Positions 1 to 11,722 are shown, counted from the stretch's first letter. The stretch: DNA of 64,000 bases from Phytophthora hibernalis (GCA_012656075.1 JAAKBF010000030.1:310001-374000), one strand, 5' to 3'. Translations and numbers: made by a program. Notes: generated from the letters alone by a model not told the origin.

Positions 1-1050
1 TTCATACGTTGTCACTCAAAGCCGTCAGCTTGTTGATATCAGCGAACGCCAACTTCGGGTCCGAGTCCTGCGCAGCATGGTTCAAGTTAGTTCAGACCTC
101 AACGATGGTGCAGCACCATGCTTGCTACCTTGAATCGGCGATGGATACACGCGACGGCCAGCTGTACGCGCTTCAGCAAGTACACCTTCTCGCCGTGGAA
201 CTCGTAGTGGTCGTCAAAGCTCGGGAACGTCGCCACAAGCCGGTCCACAAGGTACGCCGCGCTGGCACTAGGCTCAACAGCCTCCTTCTCCTCAAAGTCA
301 TCAGAGCTCTTCGGCGACAGGTTTGCCAAGACGAACTCTCCGAAATCTTCCATCTTGAGGTCAACCAGCTTCTGTCCACTCTCGTTCAGAATCTACATCA
401 CCACATCAGTCAGCGTCATCACGAGCATCTCCAAGTCTTTTTACCTTCTGCAGCATCACAGCCAGCGGCTTGAGCGGACCCGGCTTGGCCATGTAGATGC
501 CCGTCGAGATCTCCTCGTCCTTCTCGAGTGGGATGCTGAAGTACGACGCAACCAAATCAATGCTCAAGTGCTGCATGAACTGCGCGTTGAGCTTGGGCGC
601 CGAGATGTACATGCCAATGAGTCCGAACACCTGCATCCAACCGCATCAGAATCAACTCTCTCTATCCACCCAGTAGCTACACTCACAATGGTGTCGTGAG
701 CTCCTCGATCCGCGTACTTGTGCAGGTCCTTCCTGAAGCCGCTGCCAAAGTTCAGCAGGCCATACAGCGCTGCATTCACAATACAATACCGTCAGCAATT
801 GCAGCAACTTAATCCTCCGTCTATTGCAGCCACACGCACTGAGGAAGTTAAGTTCGTCCTGCTGCGAGCGGAAGTTGAGTGGGAAGTTCGAGGGCTCTGC
901 AAGTCGCGCGAACTCCTCAGCGTCCAGCTGCTCTACGAATGCGCGCACTTTGTCCTCATTGATATGCACTGAAGAGGACTCGTGGGCCAGTAGCGCAGCG
1001 CACGAAGGCCGCACACGAGCCAGCAGGTCAGTAGATACCGGTACAGCCAT
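1..1050 (-). CDS. QNG1: Queuosine 5'-phosphate N-glycosylase/hydrolase (queuosine salvage), 3' end outside window
   Basis: This protein belongs to the C9orf64/DUF2419 family, which frees the queuine base from queuosine 5'-phosphate so that it can be reused for tRNA modification. The start is the ATG at 1050 (MAVPVSTDLL). Exons carry family hallmarks in order: FPLNFRSQQDELNFLS, ALYGLLNFGSGFRKDLHKY, RGAHDTI, VFGLIGMYISAPKLNAQFM, and VYLLKRVQLAVACIHRRF near the left edge. Four short GT-AG introns separate them, and the last visible exon (about 1-61) encodes DPKLAFADINKLTALSDN, which matches the conserved C-terminal part. The final residues and stop codon lie left of base 1. It is divergently transcribed from CNOT11, whose ATG is only about 150 bp away. 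The family call rests on remembered family motifs; no search was run. Confidence 0.85.
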
Positions 1051-1202
1051 CGTGTATCAATCGATGTCGAAATGATTGTGCCAGGCACTAAGTGCGTATA
1101 GTCGTATGGACTAAGTACGCACTCTCCACCTCCTCCCGTTAGAAGAGCAGTAAAGCACTATCCGGATAAGAGAAGCCTCCGTCCCCCTCCTCCCCCGCCG
1201 CG

Positions 1203-2901
1203 ATGCTGGAGATCCGAGAGCTGCGGCCGCTTCTGGCCATCCTCAATGTGCGTACCTAGCAGCTGCAGGCAGTGCGCTCGCTCCCCGTCGCTAGAGCCGC
1301 AGACAAGAGTGTTAGAAATGACGTCAATGCGGTTTCTAACCACGTTTCTATTGCTCTTGCAGGAGGACGACAAGCCCCTGGAGCAAGTAAACAGCATATT
1401 CCTGCGCACGTTCACCAAGAACGACCACTTCAAAGTGGGCTGCACCATCTGTATCCTGTTGCAGGACAACCTGCTTACGAGCTCCCAGGTGCGGACATAT
1501 CCTACTACTAACAGAGGATTTATCGATTCACTATTGTTATTGCTGTGTCTATTTACTTTGATGCAGCGTATCGTGGGCTTCTCCATCCTGAGTGACCTGT
1601 ACCGTAATGAAGGCGCTACGACGAACCCGTTCCTGCCAGTGTTTCTGGACGCCTTGGAGAAGGGCAGCGACGTCTGTGAGAAGAAGTTGATTGTGCACTT
1701 GCTGACGGCAACGGGTGTTTCTCGAGACGTGCGTTGAGCTGGAATTTTTTTCTTTGGAAAACAGTACTGATGTTGTTGATGTTGTTGCTGCTGTAGTCGA
1801 GCAAGAAGGCGGCGAAGCAGTTGATGGCAGAGGTTCGAGCAAACCCGTCGCTGCCGGTTCAGTTTGACGTTGAGGCCATGCGAAACAGCTACTTGGAGCG
1901 GACGCCGTCGGTGCCGCAGTTCCGTGCAGCAGGCATTCGCAATGTGGTGACGGACACCGAGTTCGATCTGCAGGAGCACGTCAACAACGGCGCGAATTTG
2001 CAGGTTCCTCCCAATGAAGTGAGCTCGCTCAACTTGCCGTGCTTCGAAGCGCTGTCGCTGGAGGAGATGAGCTTGCTTAATGATGCGGAGGAGGTAGCTC
2101 CAGCTTCATCTACTTCCACGGCTAGCACGACAGGGTCTACAGGTTCATTGTCTCTGTTGAGCTTCGAGCCGACATTTATGCGCCTTCCCCGCCGATTCTA
2201 GAGCCAGATATGACGGAGTTGATTTGGTTGAACCCGGACTACTGCCCGACGGTGCTGTGGGACTCGACGATGCTGGACTCGACGCACGGTATTGCTCTTC
2301 GTGAGCTTATGCTGCGTGCATTTCAGAAACCGTTAGTGCCGTCGTTGCAGCAGAAGGTGCTCGCGGATCTCGAGGCAGACCCGAAGCTCGTGTATCACTG
2401 CTCGCTCACGCCACAGCGGTTGCCAGATCTAGTGGAAAACAACCCGATGCTGGCCATCGACTGCCTGCTGAAGCTCATGTCGTCTAACCAGATCACAGAA
2501 TACCTGTCAGCGCTGGTGAACATGGACATGTCACTACACTCGATGGAGGTCGTGAATCGTTTGACCACAGCAGTCGACTTGCCCACGGAGTTTATCCACT
2601 TGTACATTTCCAACTGCATTTCGTCGTGCGAGAACATCAAGGACAAGTACATGCAGAACCGCCTCGTGCGCCTCGTGTGCGTTTTCCTGCAGTCGCTCAT
2701 CCGTAACAAGATCATCAACGTGCAGGTACGTCAAGCAGCGTTGTACGGGTTTACTGTGTGCTTAATCATGGTCACTGATGGTTGTGCTGGCTGTTGTTGA
2801 TTTGCACAGGACCTGATCATTGAGGTGCAGGCTTTTGTATCGAGTTTAGTCGTATTCGCGAGGCAGCCGGGCTGTTCCGCTTACTGAAGACGCTGGAGTA
2901 A
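1203..2901 (+). CDS. CNOT11: CCR4-NOT complex subunit 11 (two apparent 1-bp deletions)
   Basis: This is a subunit of the CCR4-NOT deadenylase complex, which shortens mRNA poly(A) tails in the cytoplasm. The C-terminal half is very close to animal CNOT11: LVENNPMLAIDCLLKLM, NMDMSLHSMEVVNRLTTAVD, YISNCISSCENIKDKYMQNR and LVCVFLQSLIRNKIINVQ. The first exon is short (MLEIRELRPLLAILN from 1203) and is followed by small introns; exon 2 starts at 1363 after TTGCAG. Two frame breaks each need one extra base. One is in the C run at 2187-2190, between FEPTFMRL and the TELIWLNPDY segment. The other is in the T run at 2833-2836, after which the family ending (FSRIREAAGLFRLLKTLE, stop at 2899-2901) is read in frame. 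Such strong conservation downstream of both sites argues for sequencing error rather than gene decay. Confidence 0.9.
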
Positions 2902-3122
2902 TAGGCTCAGGTTCCAGCGAACACAGCAAGGCTCAAACCACACACAACATGAAAAAAATCAAAGAATGCGGAAGGCTGGTGCGGCTCACGATGTGTGGGC
3001 ACTCGTAAAGTAGAAGCCTCTTCGCCCACTTCACTCAAGCCAACTTTGTCTGCGGTAGGTTCTTCGATTGGATTTTTGTGGCTCTGCTTCGAACGCGCAC
3101 ATTAGCCTGCAGCCCGCTTTGT

Positions 3123-3968
3123 CTAAAAGAGCGGAATGCCAGCGCAGGAGCGCATCAAATCGCGGGTTAGAAGGCCTTCGATGTCGTGCGAGTCGGCCTA
3201 AACAATAGATCACTGGTAAGTATTGCAATCTTACGCTGCAGCAATGAACCGCGACTACTTACCTCGTCCTCCCATCTCTTAGTCATCGCGTTCCATTGGT
3301 ACGTGCGTAGCCCAGAAACCTGCAAGCAACAGCAAACTATCAGCAAGACACAAACTAATCAGCGCAATCTCCCAAATGTTGCTCACCGGAGACGAAAACT
3401 CGATCTGCTGCATGGAAGACAGCACCTTGATCACGAACTCCTTGGCATTGGTACGAATGACGAGCTCGCCATCTATCCCGGTGGTCGACAGCCACCACGG
3501 ATCATCAAAACGTTAGAAAATACTCTCAACTCTTCCAGCAGCTTGCAATTCGATTCAAAATGACGCAGCACGCACTTCCTTCTCGCTGGAGCTGGAATTC
3601 CTCGTTGACTGGCGGGTGGAGCGGCTCCATCGCAGTCTGCACGCGGTCCAGGAACCCCGTCGACAACGCTGAGAACCTGTTCCAATAGCGTCACTGTCAT
3701 CTACATCACTGTACCAGCTTTCATTGCAACGTACTTGTCCTTCGACATTTTAGGCTTGAGACGTCGACGACGAACGGCTCCACCAGTAGCAGGAATCGTG
3801 ATTTTCTCGCGCGTCTGCACCCCCGCCAAGATGCAAACGCTGCAATTCATCCACAACCATACACAGAACAGCACACCATTGAGATGCAGTTTTTTAGACG
3901 CCCACAGAGGCCGTGAGCAGTGCGTCATACCGAGAGCCGCACGATGCCAGTAGAGCTCTTCGCAACAT
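3123..3968 (-). CDS. FXN: Frataxin-like mitochondrial iron-sulfur assembly protein
   Basis: A spliced model of about 117 residues can be read from the ATG at 3968. Exon 1 (3931-3968) encodes a basic, mitochondrial-type presequence, MLRRALLASCGSR. A 254-bp intron follows, then an exon from 3676 (FSALSTGFLDRVQTAME...), another intron, and then the core: GELVIRTNAKEFVIKV, QQIEFSSPVSGLRTYQW, W-E-D-E, and SHDIEGLLTRDLMRSCAG before the stop at 3123. The core resembles the frataxin/CyaY fold, in which a beta strand ending in I-W/E-x-SSP-x-SG is followed by a tryptophan and a C-terminal helix. Frataxin helps load iron and sulfur onto the ISCU scaffold. The N-terminal acidic helix is less acidic than usual. 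The large first intron contains an open stretch (VCILAGVQTREKITIPATGG...) that could be an alternative exon. The domain call is fairly firm; the exact exon 1 is uncertain. Confidence 0.62.
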
Positions 3969-4139
3969 TGTTACCAAATGAACGCTTAGGTTCGTGTTAA
4001 GTACGCATCAATGGTCTCACTTCAATGGTAAGATTATCCAAGTCTACGACTGTCGGCTCTCATGAAGACGGGAGCAGTGGGTCTTCTTTATCTCGGAAGT
4101 AAATATATCGCTCTCACTTGGTGGGAATTGGTGTCACGC

Positions 4140-5339
4140 TCAGCAGTGCAGCGGCGAAATGGGTTCGATGTCTCCGTACGTGGGGAAGTTGTCTTGGTGG
4201 GTTTCCAATGCACGACCAGAAAAGTCGAGCTTCGTCTTGGTAGCTGGTGGTACCTCGAGTGTCTTGCGTTGTTTAGGCGCTGTAGTTGCAGTTGCTGAGC
4301 CTGAACTGCCGTCTTTTGACATCCTGCGCGCTTGACGAAGGAGATACCCCTTGCGGTTGTGTTCCTTCCTCTCCGTGTTTGGTGCTGGGAATCCTTTCGG
4401 GTACGCTACAAAACACAGCAAACCATTGTGAAAAACAGGATCATGTCAGTAAATAGCAGCAGTCACTCACCTGGTTGCGTGCGATCGGGAGTTGGGATGT
4501 TCGATGCAGCTGGAGTTCCACTGGGAGCCTTCGACCACTCCATGGAGGTTTGCACGCGTCCGAGCTCGCCACTCTGATGCGGTTGATATCTGTGCGGACT
4601 GTTGATCTGAGGTGTGTGGAAGTGTTCGTCTAATCGCTGAAGTGGTGGTCTTGGAGCTGGATGCTTGTCCTCTGCGTCGTCACGTCCGAGGATCGTCACC
4701 GGATACGGCGGCAAGAACGGTGAGCCACAGCGCGATTCTTCCCACGTGGGCGGCAGAACTCTCGGTCCAGACGACATGTAGGCCGATTGACCATACTCTG
4801 AAGCTTGGTACTGCCCGACATGCACGCCTTTGCCAGCGTTGGCTCCAAAGTTCGCGAGCGGGAAGCGGTTGTACCCACACCACATTTCCGTCGCGCCTTG
4901 AGACTCCGATCCAGGACCAGGATGCACTTGCACCAGCCCAGAGGGCAGCATCACTACGTGCGGGTAGTAGGGGCTCCAAATGTCCGGGTTGATAACAGTA
5001 GCGTCCGTTCTTGTGTCGACTGGCAGCGGCTTGAGTCCGTGCATGACGAAGCCCACAGTCTCCGGTCGAGGCCACCGCACTTCGCCCGTGTAGCTGTGGA
5101 GGTAGTAGACCAAATTGCGCTGTCGGTCGTGGAACAATTGCCACCCAAAGGCGTCGTCTTCCTCCGTTCTGCAAGCAAAATGATCACTAAAGTTACGACG
5201 GAGATATCGGAGCCCGTAGGAAGTGGATGCAAACCGGAGAAACGGCACTGCATCGTGGAGGATCTGGACAAGCACTTCAGCTATTGGGTTGTGCGACTAC
5301 GTACCCCGATCGCGAGCGTGCAGGCTTCATATTCGCCAT
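4140..5339 (-). CDS. Hypothetical protein with a WW-like motif
   Basis: The start is the ATG at 5339 (MANMKPARSRSG), which is spliced after GG|GTACGT to an exon beginning TEEDDAFGWQLFHDRQRNLV. That exon continues with YYLHSYTGEVRWPRPE, which has the spacing of a WW-type fold (W, then YY, then W-P). This suggests a small proline-rich-ligand-binding module, but the fold is not certain. The rest is low-complexity and rich in P, G and S. A second intron (donor after RTQP, acceptor TTTGTAG) leads to a basic last exon (YPKGFPAPNTERKEHNRKG...) ending at 4140. There are no signal peptide or membrane segments. No function can be assigned. The neighbour on the right, the MORN protein, is transcribed away from it. 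Confidence 0.6.
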
Positions 5340-5512
5340 CTCCGCGCTTCGCCTTTTCTTTTGGTGCTTTGGTTTCTTATTTGCAAAGTGTTTGCAAAGT
5401 GAAAGGCAACTTGGTCAATGGCGTATCACGCTCATGTTGAAGTGGAATGTACTGACATACGTTATTCATAGCATTTTGCGCACGAAAGGACGTGGTTGTC
5501 TGCAACAGCAAC

Positions 5513-6665
5513 ATGTCTGTATCGTCCGCAACGGGTGAAATGGATGCTTCTGTCCATAGTATTAGAAGCAGACCGGGGTCTAGCATGGCCCGTGATAGTA
5601 TAGTCCCCATCGGAGATCCTGTCAACGAGGCTCAGGATGCGACTTTGAGAATGAAGTTAGCGACGGTGACGCTGGCCAATCGATCGACGTACCATGGAGA
5701 AGTCAATGACGGTGCGTTCTTGCTTGTTGTTGTGTATCAAGGTGCTGATAATGTTGTTGTAGAAGGCGTTCCGGACGGCATGGGCGTCCTCCTTTCGGTC
5801 TTTGGGGTTACGTATTCCGGTGCAATGAAGGACGGCAAGAAACATGGAGCGGGTGTGGAGCTACAGACCAATGGTACAACCTACTCTGGAGAGTTTCTTA
5901 ATGGTGCAACGAGTGGCTATGGCATCTTTGTCGGTGTACTCGGAGACAAATACATTGGCCAGTGGGAAGATGGCGCGCGTCACGGCATCGGGATGAGCGT
6001 GGACGCAGAAGCCGTCATGATGACCGCGCACTTCAACATGGACGAACCGGAACCTGCGAACAGCGAAAATGGACACTTGGACTTGTCGTGGGAGGAGGAC
6101 GTCCAGCCGCATGTGCTCCGCGCAGTCCTCGCCGAGCAAGCAGCGACCTGTAACCAAGAAACGGCACGACAGCGACACATCGACGCCGTGCTCCAGCAAA
6201 TGACCGCCATCGGTGAGCTACGCGTCTTGTTGTGCTACTGACAGATCATGCTCCCTCTCACCCGACCTTTTCTTTCGCGACGTCGCTGCGTCTGCAGGAT
6301 CGGAGACTTTCAGCTCTCTCGAGGAGATCGAAGCGTTCGAAGCCAAGGAGGAATCGGATCTTGCAGATTTCATCCGCGACCTCAACGAGCAAATGCACGC
6401 AGTCAATGCCGTGGCCGGAGAGCTCAAGTTCGAGGAGGCGCAGCTCACGCAGCGCCAAAAGGACCTGCGCGCCGAAATCACGGCCCGGCGACAGGAATTG
6501 TCCTTCGTAGCCAAGTACAGCGCGCTGGCCGTGACACGCGAAGCTCAGGTTCAAAAGGCAGAGCACACACTGGCCATATTGCAGCGACAAGAGGATGTGC
6601 TTGCCCTCAACGAGAATGCTGCAGGCAGCTCTGCAGTGATTGCAAGAGACCGAGCCACGTATTAA
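5513..6665 (+). CDS. MORN-repeat protein with C-terminal coiled coil
   Basis: The start is the ATG at 5513 (MSVSSATGEMDASVH). After a short intron (donor near 5710, acceptor TTGTTGTAG) the protein has at least three MORN repeats: YHGEVNDEGVPDGMGVL, YSGAMKDGKKHGAGVEL, YSGEFLNGATSGYGIF and YIGQWEDGARHGIGMSV. MORN repeats commonly bind membranes or act as scaffolds. A second intron near 6213-6298 joins TAIG to SETFSSLEEIEAFEAKEES. The C-terminal third is highly charged and helical (QLTQRQKDLRAEITARRQEL), as expected for a coiled coil. The stop is at 6663-6665. There is no enzymatic domain after the repeats, so a structural or flagellar/cytoskeletal role is plausible but inferred only. Confidence 0.75.
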
Positions 6666-6981
6666 TACGTGAGCATACTTACAGTGTCTTATCTGAATAC
6701 ACGCAATTTATATATATTCAATTAAACAGTTTATGCAACATAAAAGCCTAAAAGTAAGATCGGATATCAAAATTAAAATCACATAGGTCGGGTTATCTGA
6801 TCTGTCTTTCTCTTTAAACACAACATTACGGTAACGGCTAAGTCTGGTGCTGCAGAAACGACGACAGTCTTGAATTCGTCGCCAGTCGCAGGGACCTCTC
6901 GACGCCTCGAATATCGACGTCTGCAGAGCTCAATACAGTTAATCCGCCCTCGTCCCCATCGAATTCATTGACTCTAGAGCC
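6666..6981. other. Intergenic region, no gene seen
   Basis: This AT-rich stretch (including tttatatatattcaatta near 6707) lies between the MORN gene and the sphingomyelinase-like gene. It probably holds the 3' UTR of the former and the promoter of the latter. No conserved reading frame or clear motif was found. Confidence 0.5.
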
Positions 6982-8489
6982 ATGACGAAGGTGCAGGAGC
7001 GTCTCGCCGTGCTCAGCTTGAACGTACGTGTGTTAGAACCTCTTTGAAGTCTCCGATAACCTCCTAAAGCGTTGATACATTGATACATTCAGATCTTCTG
7101 CCGCCCCGAGGGCATCCACAGCGGTCTATGGTTCAAAACCGGAGACCACAAGGACCTGCGGATGGCACTACTACTCCGGAAGATGGCCAAGTTCGACGTG
7201 GTGATCCTCCAGGAGATGTTCGAGGCCGGCCCAAGACACAAGAGATTCGTGCGCGAAGCCTACGCCATGGGCTTTCGCTACCACTGCGGCTCTGTCTGGC
7301 CGCAGCTATTGACTCCCGCCTCATTGACGGGGTCTATTGATCCTCAGTCGCTTCCCCATCGTTGAACGCGACCAGCTCGCGTACTCGCAGGGCTCCGGCA
7401 GTGACGGGATCTGTGCCAAGGGTGTACTGTACGCGCGTATCCAGCTATCCCCGACCTGTCGGACTCGTTGCACGTCTTCACTACACACACCCAAGCAGGT
7501 GACAACCACAAGGAGTATAGCATTCGACTCGCACAGCTGCAGGAGATGCACCGCTTCATTGCCCGGACAATCCGCGAAGACCCAGGAGTGCCTGTCCTCA
7601 TCACGGGCGACTTCAACCTGGATGCACGACATAACCTCGTGCATGACTCGCAGACTGGAGCAGCCATATCTACGCGTTGCCAAGAGAGCAGCGTGTACCA
7701 ACAGCTTGTGACAGACTTCGAGCGGGTGGTGCGCGAAGCAAGAGTGAACATCGCACGCGAGACTGGGAAGGAAGTCGAGGCGAGCACCAAAGGATACCCG
7801 TTGCTCATTGACCTTATGAGGCGATGTGATACTACCAAACTAGGCGATGAGATCCACCCGATCACAAACGGTGATGGTCACTCCTCGCTTGTGCACTTGA
7901 CAGACCCGCTCTCACTCGACAAGGACGGCAAGTGCATCGACTACATGTTTTTCTTCCCGGGGTTGGCGAGCTGACGTTACTCGAGCCTACTGTGGCTCTG
8001 AGCACCACGACCAACACGGATAGAACGAGTGGCGATGGAGAGAGTATTGCAAGTTTTGAAGCTGTGGTTTCACCGCGCTTCCGCTTGACGCTCGTGGAAA
8101 AAGACACGACAGTGGATCACTGCATCGTGAAGGAGCTCACAGACGATGCCGAGGACTACAACGAAGGAGTTCATGAGCAAACACATCTTCGCCGTCGGCA
8201 AAGCTCTCGACCGCAGTTACCGATCACGCACTTGTCCGACCACTACGGATTGCGCGCGCAGTTTCTGCTGGAAACCACAAGCGTGGAGTGTCCTGATGGT
8301 CGGCCGATGGGAAGGAACGAGTCGCTTGCCTCCGTGCTGCAGCTCTACTTTCCGCACCATGCGTTCGCGCAGCAGCCTCGACGACTTTGGAAGTGGAAAC
8401 TCGCGTTTGCGCTGCTCTCCATTGTAAGCGCTGCAGGTGGTGTCACTCTCGTTCTCGCTCGCACCGTGTTGAGCGTCGTGTTGCAGTAA
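6982..8489 (+). CDS. Neutral sphingomyelinase-like phosphodiesterase (endonuclease/exonuclease/phosphatase fold), four apparent 1-bp deletions
   Basis: The start is the ATG at 6982 (MTKVQERLAVLSLN), followed by a short intron and then IFCRPEGIHSGLWFKTGDH. EEP-superfamily motifs follow: VVILQEMFEAGPRHKR (the catalytic QE), ILSRFPIVERD, HVFTTHTQAGDN, VLITGDFNLDARH (the GDFN motif), DYMFFFPG and LSDHYGLRAQF (the SDH motif). A C-terminal hydrophobic helix (LAFALLSIVSAAGGVTLVLA) matches the membrane anchor of SMPD2/Isc1-type enzymes, which hydrolyse sphingomyelin or inositol phosphosphingolipids at membranes. To read the family motifs in one frame, one base must be added near each of 7309-7310, 7329-7332, 7449-7452 and 7959-7962. 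All but the first lie in four-base runs of one nucleotide. The fold call is firm; the exact lipid substrate is inferred. Confidence 0.8.
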
Positions 8490-8745
8490 CGTGACAACGC
8501 ATTAAATATGCTGCGCTGATAGAGGGAAGGCACCGTAGATCCAACGAAGTTGCTATCAAAGTCAAACGTAAAAGTGAATGCTTCTTAAAAAATGCCCGCG
8601 AGACTTGCTGCAGAACGAAGGTATCGACACGACGATCAGCCAACTGCAAGCTTTCTGACGCGAGCAGCGATCTCGTGTCAGCGAGTCATCTCTCCCTCTA
8701 TCTCACATCACTGCACATGGTGCAGCTTCGTCGACCACGGTCTAC

Positions 8746-9715
8746 TTAGGAGCTGAAGGACTTCTCGAAGTGGGCGATGAGATGCTGCGCCACAGCGAAC
8801 GAGAAGACGAGCTTGGGTCCCACCACAGACAACTTCGGGATCAGTCCCTTGAACAGTGCACCAGGTCCCTCCGTCTTGAGCAGGTTGCGGATGACCGTCA
8901 TGCCGCTTTCAGGCGAGTCGAACGGTCTTGACTGGATGCGCGTCTTGATCACATCCAGAGGCTGGGCCACTACACCACAACATCCATCAGCACAATACTC
9001 CAACAACAAAACCATAAGAAAACCTACCAATGATACTAGCCGAGGCGCCGGAGATGGAAGCCACGAAGTTCTGGAAGAACGTAGCTCCATTGTAGTCCTC
9101 CAGCTGGAAAATGTACTCTTTAGCCAGCGCTGAGCCACCAAAGAGCGCGAATGATCCCGGCGCGTTACGCGCAGCTGTCCAGCCGGCGCCGCGGTACAGC
9201 GCGAAGCCCTCCGTCTTGAAGATGTGGGCCACGCCCTTGCCGGCGATGGCGGCCGGGTTGGTCTGCGCGCGGATCTTGAGCACGTCCAGCGGCAGCAGCG
9301 CGATCTCGCCCACGCCGATGAGCGATCCGGCCGACGCGTGCATCATGGTCTTGGCGTTGCGCTCGCCGAACGTGTGCTCGAACCAGGCCGCGTGGTGGCG
9401 CGTCATGTAGTCCTTGACCACGGGCTGGCCGCCGAACTTGTAGATGCGCTGCGAGACCTTGTAGCCGGCCGCGAAGCCCAGGCCCGGGAACAACGAGCGG
9501 TAGCGCGCGAACACGGGCCGCTCGTACGCGTCGCGGAAGATGACCTTGTTCAGGCCGGAGACGCCGTGCGCAGGCTCCTTGTTCGTCATGAGGCGCTTGG
9601 CGATCGTGTCCACCGGATGGAAGATCATGAGCTCGCACAGACCAGAGCACGTGGAGCCCAGCAGCCGCGCGGCCACGACGCCGCCTGTACTCGTCTTCTT
9701 GTCGGTCGGGATCAT
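8746..9715 (-). CDS. GGC1: Mitochondrial GTP/GDP carrier (SLC25 family, yeast Ggc1-like)
   Basis: This is a six-helix mitochondrial carrier that starts at the ATG at 9715 (MIPTDKKTSTGG). It contains the carrier signatures FHPVDTIAKRL, LLPLDVLKIRAQT and AQPLDVIKTRIQSR, one in each of the three repeats. Segments such as GYKVSQRIYKFGGQP, GSLIGVGEIALLPLDVLK and RGAGWTAARNAPGSFALFGG closely follow yeast Ggc1, which exchanges GTP for GDP across the inner membrane and affects iron balance and mitochondrial DNA maintenance. One short intron (about 8969-9027) lies between SGASASII and VAQPLDV. The stop is at 8746 after EKSFSS. No frame breaks are needed. The close match to Ggc1, rather than just to any carrier, makes this one of the firmer functional calls. 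Confidence 0.87.
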
Positions 9716-9732
9716 TGGGATCTTGGAGGGAA

Positions 9733-9748
9733 GAACGAGAATGACCGC
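9733..9748 (-). promoter_or_regulatory. Possible oomycete initiator (TCATTCT) of the carrier gene
   Basis: On the minus strand the sequence GGTCATTCTCGTTC lies about 20-30 bp upstream of the carrier ATG. It fits the oomycete initiator consensus TCAWTYY. It is a short motif that could occur by chance. Confidence 0.35.
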
Positions 9749-10741
9749 TGACGTGAGTGGAGCGCACTGTTTCGTAAAAGTGAAAGTTGAAGATGAAGAG
9801 GGACGGATAGCGGTATCCGGTGAGATGTAGGTGGTTTAGTGAAAGTAAGCTGATTGAGATTGGTACCGGATGTGTATAGTTGCTATACAATTTGCACATC
9901 GTGTGAGCAAGACTGACGCTTGACGCGCCGCAGTGACAGGCAAAGCGTGGGACCCACCCCCGGACCTGCAATAGCTTCTGGACCACTATTACATGTAGTG
10001 CCAGTGTTAAGCTTTTAAGCTTAACATGTTAAAACATGTAAGCTGTGGCCTCCGCATAATGGCCATCACCATGGCGATCGCATTCGGATGCAGGTTGAAG
10101 CAAGGCACTGTAAGCGCGTGCAGTCTTTTCAGCGCAGCGCGTTGCATTAACACGACCACCACACACGGCATGAACGCGGCCTAGTTTGCAGATCAGCCAT
10201 GAGCCTGCGCTCATGTTTTTGCCCCGCGCAGCAGACGTGTATTATAGCACTGCTTGAAGTGGTTGAAGTTGTCTTGTACGTAGGCTGCTTGGGTTGTGTC
10301 AGGTCTACTTGGCGACCTCAGTGTCGTCCAGACATGCAGCTGGGGATCTGCTTTGAGCTGAGTGTCTCGTTCGGCCCAAGCAGCACTCAAGGTTGTCTGC
10401 TGTTGCGGCCGCCATCTTTGGCGCTCGAGTATTTATGCCGCTTTTCAAATCCTACGTGCAGCCTAACCAGACTGATCGCTTCAGTTGACAATCGGCAGCA
10501 CGGTAGAGTCTGCTTCGAGCGAGGATCGCCGTATTGGCGCCGCATCGTGCGTTGTAGACTACAACTTGAAGCCGCGGTCGCCATTTTCGGGGCATCTAAT
10601 GGGTTATCCACAGCTCTGTAAAGTTTACAGTGTAAACACTGCCACATGTGCGAACAGGCCAGTTTGCAAAGAACTTTGTTGTCCTTGTTTGCATCTCAAG
10701 CCTTCCTGGCAGTTTGATCAATCCGTTCACGTGGCCACGTG
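9749..10741. other. Intergenic region, about 1 kb, no gene supported
   Basis: No open frame here shows a recognisable protein. The stretch holds the upstream region of the carrier gene, a pair of perfect palindromes at 10005-10039 and the 3' flank of the Rieske gene. The frames of 60-140 codons in it look like chance. Confidence 0.5.
10005..10039. repeat. Two adjoining perfect palindromes
   Basis: Bases 10005-10026 form a 22-bp perfect inverted repeat (arms tgttaagctt and aagcttaaca around tt). Bases 10024-10039 form a second one (acatgtt-aa-aacatgt) that shares its edge. They lie about 290 bp upstream of the carrier ATG. Confidence 0.8.
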
Positions 10742-11511
10742 TTACTTCTTCGAGTTACGAGTAGACACTGCAGTCTTCTGCTGGTATTTCTTCATCCTTG
10801 CCATGGTCTTCTCATGCAACCGTTGCTGCATTGCTTCCACGTCCGACTCGGACCCCTCAGCCTGCCTTGAAAGTGCCTCTGCAAGCTCTCGCTGCTTCTG
10901 CAGCTTGTAAGCCTCCGACTCCTGACAGTCGTACGAAGGCATTGAGGAGAAGCTCTCCTTGGCCTGCTCGGCCAGCAAGATAACGTCGTCGCCGTCAATC
11001 ACCACTCGAAGCTCATCCAACCCCTGGAGTCACATCAACTAATCACGCCTGCTTTGCAGAAGAGCAATCCACACGCACTCACCCTCAGCGCTTTTCGCGA
11101 CGAAATCGGGCCTTGCAGACAGATTCCTGTGTCTGGGTCAAAGAACGCCGCGTGTGCCTTGCAGTGGATGAATCCTTCGCGGAAGAAGTCGCTGTCGTCA
11201 AAGTCCAACTCCAGCATCGCATGCGGACACCTACAACGCGTTAGACCGGCATATTAACAGCACAGTACTGACAGCTTACCTGTTGATGAATGCACGAGGC
11301 TGCTGCGTTTTCTCATTGAAGAACACGAAGCCTGTGGCCAAAGGTCTCGTCGGCGACGAGGCTTCGTATTCGTCTTGGAATCTTCCTTTGGCTCCGCTTC
11401 CTTCTGCGTTGGAGAGTGCAGCGGGAACTTGAATCCTTTTCCTTCTAGACCCCGTAGCTGCTGCAGCGAACACAACACACGACGGCTCGAGAATGCGCGA
11501 CACACGAACAT
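10742..11511 (-). CDS. Rieske [2Fe-2S] domain protein, probably mitochondrial
   Basis: The start is the ATG at 11511 (MFVCRAFSSRRVLCSLQQLR), an Arg/Ser-rich, mitochondrial-type N-terminus. Introns at about 11220-11280 and 11035-11090 separate three exons. The central part reads NRCPHAMLELDF and then FIHCKAHAAFFDPDTGICL. The spacing gives the C-x-H ... C-x2-H ligand set of a Rieske iron-sulfur cluster. The C-terminal exon is charged and helical (LAEALSRQAEGSESDVEAMQ) and ends in basic residues at 10742. The first exon changes frame near 11375-11385 (apparent missing base) before TGFVFFNEKTQQPRAFINR. It is too small for the cytochrome bc1 Rieske subunit and lacks that protein's usual CTHLGC box, so it is more like a ferredoxin-type Rieske protein. 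Its partner is unknown. Confidence 0.68.
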
Positions 11512-11722
11512 GGTCGCCGTCGAGCACTTTGTAACGGTCGAAGTGATGTGCGGCTTGGAATGTGAGGCTGTTAAGTACGATAAGATACGACCACCGAAAG
11601 GCAACTTCTTCAGTTGCATTGCGATGGTACAGTATAGCGTTTGTTGGTGAACGGTTGAATAATATTGGTTGCATTGTTTTGACATGATGCACATGCCGTA
11701 CTATCCTATCTATTTTATCAGG

